From Haliclystus octoradiatus (lineage: Eukaryota > Cnidaria > Staurozoa > Stauromedusae > Haliclystidae), in assembly GCA_916610825.1 (NCBI GenBank), contig OU744448.1, positions 27,550,107-27,614,106 of the forward strand: a stretch of 64,000 bases of DNA, written 5' to 3'. A model generated the notes under the pieces. That model saw only the letters and a program-made list of their open reading frames with translations. It ran no database searches and was not told the DNA's origin. A program made the translations under genes and the position numbers. Below, in pieces: positions 10,701-19,679 of this stretch (within the stretch, counting starts at the first letter, position 1; each line of letters opens with the position of its first letter).

Positions 10701-13150
10701 TACAGGGGACATTCACAACCAATAATTGTATATTGTCTCTTAGTTTTGTCTTTATCAAATTGTTGATTTCTGGTCATTCCCCTCCAAACATCAATTAAGT
10801 TACAATTTGTGTGCGAGAAAAATCTGGAACCTGGGTTTTGGGAAGTCTGAGCTAAATTAACAAAAAATCAGAAGTTTGTAATTTTTGTGAAATAATGTAG
10901 TAGGATTTCTGATAAGTACATAAGGCCTACTGGCTTCAATTAGCCCTTCTGATTCCAAAGCTAGATCCCAATATTTTGTTAAATGGAAATGAACAATGCC
11001 ATGTTAATTTCATATTCATTGCTATTTTGAGAATGGTTTATGTTGCAAAAGTTAAATTTTCTGTCCCAGTTGATGTTCTTACATTCCACTGCATTCCACT
11101 GAATTAGATATTGTTTTAATGAAGATGTTTAATGTTTCTTTTTGGTATGTTGTGGGATAAAAAATTCAAAAGAAAATTTTAGCAAAAACTTTTGATTCGG
11201 GATAGGCTAGTAAAAATTTTTTGATTATAATAAACAAAATAAAATAAAATTATTTGGGAAAAGGAGGAGTTATTTTTGCCACCAAGACTGATTATCTACC
11301 ATACAAAATAGTAGTTATCATAATTTTTGTAATATATCTATGTATTACGTAATCACTTGTTATCTACTATAGGAATGGAAGATTACTGTTGATAATATGA
11401 TTGAAAATGTTGGTCAAGAATCAATGTGCCTTGCTGCAGAGAAGGAATCTTTAAAGAAAGTTATTCTTCGACAGTGTAACAACACAATTCCTGACCAGGT
11501 TTGTCATCTTATCATTTCACAAAATTTTTTTTTAGCTTTTATGACTAACGTTTTATTTGTTAGCATTTAAATAACAGTACATTTGGTTTAGTAATAGTTT
11601 CTCAACAATATGCCACTTCTCCTTAACTGGCGGTTCATCTTATCAGACTTGTCCCTCTGATAGTCTGCTGATTTCCTATTTCTAACAGCTTCAAAACAGG
11701 GTTGACATCAAGACATCTCTGAAAAGGGGACTACAGTTTAACCCGCTTAAGTGAAAATAAAAATTGCCAACGATTTCGGTTGCAATTATCCGAATTTGCT
11801 TAGCAAACATTTGACCAGAAGATAGTTTATAGGTTTTCAGATTCAGATTGCAGATAAGCGGGAATTTCACTTATCCGAATTGCACTTAAGCGGGTTACAC
11901 TGTAACTACTTCCCTAATGGGGGACCATTTATAGGAAATATGTAAAAACTGGTTGAAAAAGTTCATCTTATTAGACTTGTCCCTCTAGTCTGCTGATTTC
12001 CTATTTCTAACAGCTTCGAAACAGGGGTGACATCAATACATCTCTGAAAAGGGGACTAACTACTTCCCTAAAAGGGGACCATTTATAAGAAATATGTAAA
12101 AAAGCTGGTTGAAAAAGTACCAACAATTTCCCGACTTTCAAATCAATTTCCCTTACAAGGGGGCTGAATATCCCCACCAGAGCAACTTTTTTGTTTCTTC
12201 ACCAATCAAAAAAAGCACACGGTAGAATCCAAACAAATATGTTAAGGTACAATTATTAGCAAAAATAATTAAGGTTTATGCAAAGCAATTTTACACCCGA
12301 CTTTTTTAAGAAGAGCCATTTTATTTGGATGAAAAGAGCCTGGCACTAGTTCCGGAGTTATATTTTTAATATTTTTTCTTTCCGGATTGACTTATATGAT
12401 CATACCAAAGAATTCTGCATCATTTTCTTACCAAAAATATTCTAGATAAAAAATTTCAAAATGGCTACAAAAGATTTGACTACGATGCTCCCCACCAGCA
12501 GGGTCAGAAAAAATGTTTAGCCTTCTGGAATCCTAAAGACATTTCAACATTTCATTCTGTTATTTTGTTAAAGTTTGACCAATAAATCCCAAAAATATCA
12601 ATTTTCTTCTGAATTTCCTCTAACTTTCCGGAATCTAACCTACTTTTGTCAGACCCCTGCCCAACAGGATGTAGCCCCTGTCCCGGTGTACCTCTCTGGT
12701 GCCTCCCCTGCTTCAAAACAAATACAATTCACCTAAGAAGGGGTTCCTCTCTTTTGTCTGGACCCTGAGTCTCGTGCATAGACAATATTCATGTGTTATG
12801 TATTACCGTATGTGATAATACCAACCCATTGAAAATACAGAGTACTGAGTTCTGTATAAGATGCAGCTGCGACTCTACTTATATACTCTGACATTGACAT
12901 GGTTGAGTTTGAATGCGCATACAAATACAATGTATATAACCAGGGTCTGACAAAAGTATTCATTGATTTTCAGAAATGGAATTTTAATGGCCGAAAAGGA
13001 CGATTTTCACCTGAGCAACATACAAACTTGTGTTTAGAAATTGCCAAGGCTCGACTTGTTGTAAAACCATGTGTTGACAAAGGAAAAGATACGCAAATGT
13101 TTGATTTTGTTATGACAGAAGTTATTAATCTAGAGGATTCAATTAAATAA
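7784..13150 (+). CDS. membrane-anchored single-domain beta-trefoil (ricin-B type) lectin, complete
   Basis: Five exons (7784-7942, 8528-8628, 10214-10373, 11373-11498, 12974-13150) join in phase to give 240 residues. Residues 8-27 (SLLAVGVILIVVVGGAWFSF) are one hydrophobic segment after MASRRSG, giving a type II signal anchor. A ~65-residue charged stem follows. Three trefoil repeats come next: QGSYCLDSVDG..IQECHGQGRNQ|EWKI, ESMCLAAE..ILRQCNNTIPDQ|KWNF and TNLCLEIA..VKPCVDKGKDTQMFDF. The paired CLx...C and QxW signatures fit the GALNT lectin family, but there is no GT-A catalytic domain, and the introns leave no room for one. It probably sits in the Golgi or at the cell surface with the lectin outside the cytosol. 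The ATG at 7784 is preferred; an in-frame ATG at 7769 would add five residues. The AG immediately before it could also be a trans-splice acceptor. Confidence 0.75.
7943..11372. other. introns 1-3 of the membrane lectin gene
   Basis: Intron 1 (7943-8527) shows nothing notable. Intron 2 (8629-10213) has AT microsatellites, the shared word GAGGGAGACAGAAAAGAAAC near 9088, and a stretch near 10055-10130 loosely like the end of R3. Intron 3 (10374-11372) shows no repeat or conserved block that I can identify. Confidence 0.45.
11634..12125 (+). repeat. two-unit tandem duplication, first unit carrying MITE-3
   Basis: Both units carry TTCATCTTATnAGACTTGTC, then CTGCTGATTTCCTATTTC, CATCTCTGAAAAGGGGACTA and AGAAATATGTAAAAA-type words. 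Unit 1 runs from about 11634 to 11960 and unit 2 from about 11961 to 12125. The length difference is explained by MITE-3 inside unit 1. Confidence 0.75.
11734..11902. mobile_element. MITE-3 (mariner/Tc1-like), 169 bp, TA target
   Basis: Terminal inverted repeats CAGTTTAACCCGCTTAAGTG and CACTTAAGCGGGTTACACTG are flanked by TA on both sides (11732-11733, 11903-11904). The tandem copy downstream reads GGGGACTAACTAC without the element, a natural empty site that confirms the TA duplication. TA targets and CAGT ends fit the mariner/Tc1/pogo group. It is non-coding. Confidence 0.85.
12499..12659. mobile_element. MITE-2 copy (hAT-like), 8-bp target duplication
   Basis: Ends CAGGGTCAGAAAA and TTTTGTCAGACCCCTG. 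Flanks are CCCACCAG (12491-12498) and CCCAACAG (12660-12667), an 8-bp duplication with one change. The inside shares GCCTTCTGGAATCC, TTTGACCAATAAA and CAATTTTCTTCTGAATTT with the other copies. Confidence 0.8.
12943..12962. mobile_element. solitary MITE-2 end beside the last lectin exon
   Basis: CAGGGTCTGACAAAAGTA matches one MITE-2 terminus, and no second end follows. It lies within 35 bp of the splice acceptor at 12973, so the acceptor tract of the last exon abuts transposon-derived DNA. Confidence 0.5.
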
Positions 13151-13629
13151 TTTATATATAGAATAGTCTCATAAATCAAATTTTAAAAATATCTTTTTGG
13201 TTTATAAAAATTTTAATAATGAATTCAATGGCAACGGTTAAATGAAAATTAATCTAATACAATGAAAGCATATTACTTTTGTCATTGACCTTTTTATTGA
13301 AATCAATCAAATTATTTTTATTTAATTAGTAACCAACCTAAATGTAATATTTTAGTATTTAAAAGATTGTATTTTCATAAAAATGAAACACTTATTGTTG
13401 ACCTATAGTAAGTTATATACATTATTGCTTAATTATATTTTATATTATAATTGTGTTTTGCCTCATCTTTGTCTCAATTTTATATTATGCTCTGTTTTAA
13501 CAAACATTGAGCACTTTCACATATATGTGTTTTACGTTATATTACATTATTATAATTGTGTTTTGATATATATTAAATGTCAAAATATATATTAGGCTAC
13601 ATATCACTACGATTATTGGATAGACTGAA

Positions 13630-13850
13630 TCACTACTGAAAACCAACTGAAAACATACTGGAATGTGATTGGGCACTGAAACCATACTGGATTTCATAAT
13701 ACACTTAAATCTAGATTTTTGTCATTCTACTGAAAAACTACTGAAAAGCACCTTGAAATTCAAATCTACTGAAAATAGCCCAATTCAGTAGCCTATTTAA
13801 TAAGTTGTTAGTATGTTTTCAGTAGGTTTTCAGATTTTCAAAATTCATAG
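13630..13850 (+). repeat. dispersed repeat R4, copy 1
   Basis: It contains ACATACTGGAATGnGATTG, CATTCTACTGAAAA, CAGTAGCCTATT and TTCAGTAGGTTTTCAGATTT, all found again at 19220-19345; related words recur at 58370-58440. It is rich in alternating CTACTGAAAA / TTTTCAGTAG, so it is itself partly self-complementary. Family unknown. Confidence 0.6.
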
Positions 13851-13984
13851 TGTATACATATGATCTATTGAACAATGGATATATATGTAAGCTGAATGTA
13901 ACTCACTGTTACTGGAAAAATATTATTGAGTTATGAATAGTTGTGAACCTTGAATGGCACACACAATCAAGTTACAGACTGCCC

Positions 13985-14101
13985 AATTTTGATGAACCTT
14001 ATCATGAACCTTTTCATGAACTGTTCATGAATTCTCATTAATAGTTCATGATTGTTTTATGAAAATCAGGCCATTTAACGTTCATGAACTTTTTTCCCAG
14101 G
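13985..14101. mobile_element. MITE-1 copy
   Basis: It carries TTTTCATGAACTGTTCATGA and GGCCATTTAACGTTCATGAA, then TTTTTTCCCAGG at the right end. The left end is lost. Confidence 0.6.
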
Positions 14102-14407
14102 TCCAATCCTAACCTTTGTTGTCGGATTTACATAAACCTTTCAGAATAATCAATACATATTGTCTGGTTGTATCATATTTTTAAATTCTCATAATATGAT
14201 AATTAATATTAATCTTTCAAATTATATTTAAAAATGGAAAATTTGTCAATTGTTATATAAAAATACTACTACAAACCTGACTTGTATGTCTCAGTTGCAT
14301 CGGATCGGCTTTTTAAAAAGAAATCTGAACACGTCAGAGTTTTGCAGATTAAGATCCCAGATTAATTACAGTTTTTTGCAATCATTAGGATTATATTGTG
14401 CAAGTAG

Positions 14408-14467
14408 CCTGCTCGCAGACTCGCTGATTTTATCAAGATTAAATTTGACATCGAGTCTGTGAGCAGG
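14408..14467. repeat. hairpin upstream of FBXO3
   Basis: CCTGCTCGCAGACTCG (14408-14423) is nearly complementary to CGAGTCTGTGAGCAGG (14452-14467), a 16-bp stem with a 28-base AT-rich loop. It could be a tiny foldback element or a structured 5' leader. Confidence 0.6.
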
Positions 14468-14587
14468 CTGAGTCTCGCACGACAGATTGCACCAGAGTGA
14501 GGATGAAGCTCATGCACCATCACAAAACGAAGTAATTTTGGATTTTTCTAGGCAGAGTAGGCCTATACAGTGTCCTAGAAATGTAGA

Positions 14588-17500
14588 ATGGAACATCTTC
14601 CACTGGATATATATGATGTTTTAATAACTTATTTAAATCACAAGGAAATCAGAACATTATCTTGTGTCTCTCGTACGTTGAATAGTTGTGTTAATAATGA
14701 AGACAGATGGTACATTTTGTGCAAGAAAGTTTGGCTCGTTGAAAACAAAGCGGACGAAAATGAAACTTGGAAGGAATGTTATAGAAGGACTTGGGAGAAA
14801 TATGGAAGATATGAAGATGTTTACTGTGGTATAAAACAGTCATGGGATACGATTTATAATGTTTTACGGTTACATGGTTGTGATAGAGTGTTTAACTGCC
14901 TAAGAAAAGGGTTATCAAATTCTGAAATTGACGACGCAGAGAAAATACTGGGTATGCCAACTAGGCCTCAACCTATTATTCGATGTCTGTAAAGTGCGTA
15001 CGTGCGTACGTGCGTACATTTCACATAAAGTTTCACATATTCTATTAGCCGGGAACATTTTCAAATATTTGTTTCTTTTCAGGAGTAATTCATAATAATA
15101 TGGGGAACATTTTGTGCCATGTAAAAATATTTTCCACCACATACCTACTGCCATTATTCTCCTCGTTTATAAATATGCAGAATGCGTGAACAACGCAACT
15201 TGAAAATTTGCTATCAAATTCTTCTTACTTAAAAAGCATAAGAATTTTCAACTATTGAAACTAATGCACGCCACAGTATAGTGATCGTGTGACCGTGCTG
15301 GAATTCAAATTTAATGGCGATGAGTTTGGCCGAGTTTTGAAAAGGCAACTTAACATCAAATTTGACAATTTGACGTCACAGTGGAGGGTCCCGTCATTCA
15401 AATAATTCAAATGATTTATGTATGGTAATGTACTGTAAAGCCGAGAACAATGGCCATTCAAAGTTTAATGAAATTATGCGTTTGGTCTATTATAAAAATA
15501 TAGTTAATATTAATGATGTTATATTTATAAACATCATCATATTTATTTACACAAATCAATGCCTCGAAAATTATAATCAGATCAAATGTCTGTCTGCCCA
15601 TGCAGTCTAGACTCATCAGATAGCGCTACGTGTCACGTAAGGTGGTGCTAATATTGCGCAGCTTTCTGGAATCGTGGTAAAATGTAAAAATTTATGTGAT
15701 GAAGTTTGTTTTAGTAATCAAAATTTCTAAAAATATTGGCTACCAGAGGAAAAAATGTTGACAATATTTTATTTTAGCCTGGTCTTATTTAGAAGGATAT
15801 GCATTTTGATTTTTCAGGTTATGAGTTACCAGATGATTATAAATGCTCATTACGCCTTTATGATGGTCAATTATTAACTGATATTGGTATATTTGGATCT
15901 GTTGAAATTGCATGTTATGTTGATTCAGAAGCTCTTCTCAGTTTGGAAATGTGTGTTGCTATCAAAGAACGAGGCAAGTTAGACCATTGTCTACCAATTA
16001 CGTATTGTTTAGGTCAAGCTGGTGGTCAATTTATGCTTCTTAAAGATATCGATAATGCAAAAAAAGGCGAAACATTTTGGGTTACCGAAACAAATAACTT
16101 TCCACAGAAATTTCATCGATTTTCAACTGGCAAATCATTTGGTGATTTGCTAGCAAAACATGCCTCTGTTTTACAATCAGAACAGTTTGTTGTTGATGAC
16201 ATGAATAAAGATTTTATGCCATTTGATCATGATAAAGAATCGGTTGCCGTTACTAATGGTATTAAAGTGTCCGTTTCATCAAGATTTATTGCAAATGAAT
16301 CAAGTATTTTACCACCACGGTTTATATTTACTTATCATGTAACGATTTCAATGGATAAAGATATTGATGAGGTATTTTCTAACATATATAATAGCATATT
16401 AAATGTAGACTACACTTGATCAAAGTAAGAATGATGATGAAAATCAGAGATGGTAACAGAAGGAGAGGCCTGAGAATATCTGGACGTTATCAACATTAGA
16501 CAAGTGTACCGTATCTTTATAAAGGGTATTTCCAGCGTTATAAAATTATTTTGTCTTGAAATGTTGATATTATGGTGAAGGAACAGTATAGTATTTGGGC
16601 TCCTTTCAGAGCTTTCTTTCACAATTAAGCAGGCTCTACTCTTGAAATAAAACAAGTCTGCACGCAGGATACAAAAATATTTTATAGGATGCTGGTGCTT
16701 GGATCCTCTTTCTGGTTTTAATTATTTATGTTTTGTGTATGATCAAAATCAACAACCATCATATCATAATCCAAATCACATAGGCCTGTAAAATATCCAT
16801 TTCAAAATTTCATAAACGGTGAACAAACTAGTTTATCAAATTTTTGATGTTCATGAACTCATAAGCTGTTTTCACAGTGAAAATCCCTTGAAAACCCAGT
16901 TTATTAATTCGCTAAACAGTTTACAGTTCATGAGCTGAATTTCATAGCAGCCAATGTTAAAACATTCCATAAACAGTAAATGCAGGCTGGCAGTGCAGGA
17001 TCCTGGCTTCTTCAAGGCCAGCTCAAAACCAGAAGGTTTTCAATGATCATTATAGTTCTTAGATTTCAACCTTTTATGTTTGTAATTCATTTCTAAAATA
17101 TGACGTCACAATCGAACGTAATCCTGCAATTTGATTGGTTTATCCATGTGTTAAGCACATGTTATCATAGAAACTTTAATTGATGATTGGAAACGTCACT
17201 CGGAAAAGTTGAAAGACACTTGGGAATTTGAAAGCACTCGCCTCGGAGGCTTGAGCTTGAGGTTTCAACACTTTACTCATGTGACCTTCTAACATTTCTT
17301 GTGTAAGTAAATATGAAAACAAACACAGCAAGTGTGTCGTATTGTGGTAACTCTTTCGTCATCTTGCTTCAAAGTAAGACGTATAGCATTTCTAACATTT
17401 TGTAACATTTCTCCAGACATAATCTTAATTTTTAAATTTAATCCTGGAGAGTTTTCAATAGTTTCCATAACATAGTTCCTAGAAGACTAAAACCTTTGTG

Positions 17501-18019
17501 ACATCCTGGTCAAATGGACAAACTGTTAATGAACACAAAAAGCAGACCATTCGCATGTTCAATGCTCATGAACAATTCATAACCGGTTCATGAACTATTT
17601 GTAATAACATGTCATGATCCCAACTTTGTATTTTTTTTTCACCCGAGGCAGAAGGAAATGTGTTTAATATGATTAGTTGATATCTGAAGAAAGAGATATT
17701 AGCATTTAAATGGTATTTCAATTCTTTGCAGAGCGAAACGTGTAAATTACAATCACGGTATTGGAAAATAACAGACGGAGAAGGTGAAGTAGAAGAAGTA
17801 TATGGACAAGGAGTTGTTGGAAAATATCCTGTGATGCATCCTGGTGCTGTTTATAAATATTTTAGTTTTACAGAATTCTACACACCAGAAGGTTTTATGG
17901 AAGGTTATTATGATTTCCATTTTACAAAACGTCATGATGTAATACGAGTAACTATTCCAAGATTTCATATGAAAGCGTTACCTCACTTTTCTTTTAATCC
18001 CAATTTGACTGAAGAATAA
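14588..18019 (+). CDS. FBXO3: F-box only protein 3, SCF ubiquitin ligase adaptor
   Basis: Three exons (14588-14951, 15818-16371, 17732-18019) join in phase to give 401 residues. The F-box is at the N terminus (LPLDIYDVLITYLNHKEIRT, about residues 4-45) and would bind SKP1. An SMI1/KNR4 domain follows (about 90-240; GYELPDDYKCSLRLYDGQ aligns with the LPDDYRCSYRIHNGQ stretch I recall from human FBXO3). The ApaG beta-sandwich comes last (about 264-385; GVVGKYPVMHPGAVYKY and MEGYYDFHF), the proposed substrate-binding part. The vertebrate protein ends in a long acidic tail; here the protein stops at FNPNLTEE soon after ApaG. The start is fixed by F-box alignment. Two introns is few compared with vertebrate FBXO3. 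The identification is firm on domain order and sequence match. Confidence 0.93.
14952..15817. other. FBXO3 intron 1
   Basis: Near the donor (14995-15018) is a perfect 8-bp tandem, three copies of GTGCGTAC. The rest shows no recognised repeat. Confidence 0.55.
16803..16985. mobile_element. MITE-1 copy (decayed), FBXO3 intron 2
   Basis: It contains TGATGTTCATGAACTCATAA, GCTGTTTTCACAG and TTTACAGTTCATGAGCTGAA. Both ends are hard to place. Confidence 0.45.
17515..17615. mobile_element. MITE-1 copy (partial), FBXO3 intron 2
   Basis: It contains CATTCGCATGTTCAATGCTC, ATGAACAATTCATAACC and GGTTCATGAACTATTTG. There are no clear terminal repeats. The rest of intron 2 (16372-17731) holds nothing else I recognise beyond a lone TGACGTCA-type word at 17101. 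Confidence 0.45.
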
Positions 18020-18107
18020 AATGTATTTAATGATAGAATTATTACTTATATATTAGATTTATTTGAAACCACTACACGCACACGCTAGTTAAATTTCCCA
18101 ATTCTAA

Positions 18108-18306
18108 CAAACTTTTCATGAGCATTTGTTGGTTGAAATAAACCTATGCAAAAAATGTTAACGTGTTAATTAACTTTCATTAAAAGTTCATGAACGTCAG
18201 ATAGCCTGTTTTTCATGAACTTTTCATAAACCTTTCATGAACCTTGAGGAAGCGTTTATGAAAATTGGATGATTTAACATTTATGAATAGCCTAGTTTTC
18301 ACAGTG
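18108..18306. mobile_element. MITE-1 copy
   Basis: It contains TTAAAAGTTCATGAACGTCA, CATGAACTTTTCATAAACC, CTTTCATGAACC and GATTTAACATTTATGAATAG, ending AGTTTTCACAGTGG. Confidence 0.55.
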
Positions 18307-18708
18307 GAATTGAGGCATTTCAATGGTTGAATTATTTACTTTATCTGCGCCGTTCAGGCATGAAAAAGTTCCTCCAATCTATCAGCTACAAAACAAAGAA
18401 AACACAGATCTAGCTATTGTTTTGAAACATTTTCATGTATATTTCTCTCTTTTCTTTTGACTGAAGTTTATTCTCATGCATGGCTGTCTGACTGGCATCT
18501 ATGGGCTAGGGTAGAAGTAGACATTGGTAGCCAACTTGTATCATATGACTGTCTATACCCACTATGGTACTTTTGAACTTTTGAAGAAAAGTAGTGTGAT
18601 GCCAAAACTTTTCCATGCTTTTTAATTACTTTTAAAATTTGGGAAATAATTTTGGTAGGAAATACTGATCTCAAGTAAGGTGTTATTCAAGTTATTATGA
18701 CTATGACC

Positions 18709-18890
18709 AGGGTGTGACAAAAGTAGGGGTCCTGGGAACTTAGACCCTGGCTAGAGCAAATTCAGAAGAAAATTAATAATTCTCTGATTCATAGGCCAAA
18801 CCTCAACAAAAACTTTTGCAGAAAAAGTTTAACATGTTTTAGGATTCCGTATGGTCAAATTCTTTTGTCTGGTGACACTCACCAGAAATG
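18709..18890. mobile_element. MITE-2 copy
   Basis: It begins CAGGGTGTGACAAAAGTAG, then AGAGCAAATTCAGAAGAAAA and TTTTAGGATTCC, and ends near TTCTTTTGTCTGGTGAC. The family order is kept, but the right terminus is eroded. Confidence 0.65.
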
Positions 18891-19219
18891 TTAATATTGT
18901 AATTCAAAGTCAAACGAGTAAGGTAATGCATCTAACGATGTTGGTGTATTGATCAAACCTAGTTCTACCATATTAAATTCAAAGACCATACCAAACGCGA
19001 CATCAGACAATTACCTTTTTAGGGTATTTCCAGTAGAGAGATCTAGAGAGTGATATCATAAAAAGGGTTGTATCAATGTATATATGCATGCCACCGACTT
19101 TATTACTTGTGGCACATTTGATATATATAATGTGCAATGTCATGAAGTTGTTTGCATATATTACTGACATCGTCTAGCTTGTCTTAAATAAAGAAATCAT
19201 GATTCACTTCACTGTGAGT

Positions 19220-19345
19220 ATTGGATACATACTGGAATGGGATTGAGTTCATTCTACTGAAAAGTGCCCAATCCAGTAGCCTATTAGGTAGGTTCTCAGT
19301 ATGCCTTCAGTAGGTTTTCAGATTTTCAGAATTAGTAGTACGTGG
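19220..19345 (+). repeat. dispersed repeat R4, copy 2
   Basis: It shares ACATACTGGAATGGGATTG, CAGTAGCCTATTAGGTAGG and CTTCAGTAGGTTTTCAG with 13630-13850 but lacks its middle part. Confidence 0.6.
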
Positions 19346-19679
19346 GTCATACCATGTTATTGCACCTACAGTATAGTTACTATAGGCCACTGTAGGCTAT
19401 ACAGTATATATGACATCAATCCTTTCATCTCTCTTCCAGCCACCTTGGGAATAAACGGGAACCAATGAAACCCGAATTTATATGTTAATGGAGCCGTAAC
19501 AAGATAGAACCATAGAACCTGTCAATTCGAAGCTCACATGAATTGTAGCAGTATTGTCAACTAATTGTAACTGTGGTTATCTAATCCTGCGATCGGGTTA
19601 GAATCGGATCTACTTAAACCCGATTATCTAGGCTATTGTAATTTTGTAAATGAAAACGAGATAGTTCAATGTTTTCAAC

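Larger units (their letters stand above)
13151..14587. other. intergenic region, lectin to FBXO3
   Basis: AT-rich. It contains repeat R4 (13630-13850), a MITE-1 copy (13985-14101) and a 16-bp hairpin (14408-14467) about 120 bp before the FBXO3 start codon. No other gene is seen. Confidence 0.6.
18020..19679. other. intergenic region, FBXO3 to ISCA2
   Basis: It holds the FBXO3 3' end (an AATAAA at about 18137), MITE-1 (18108-18306), MITE-2 (18709-18890) and R4 (19220-19345). The ISCA2 promoter region (about 19400-19679) has no clear core element; ATCGGGTT and AAACCCGAT near 19591-19625 form a short inverted pair. Confidence 0.5.

Noticed and set aside
15799-16419. 206-codon frame taken as a single-exon gene
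   Set aside because: It is FBXO3 exon 2 (15818-16371) read past both splice sites.
17101-17108. TGACGTCA (CRE-like) word
   Set aside because: A single 8-mer deep in an intron without supporting sites; expected by chance.
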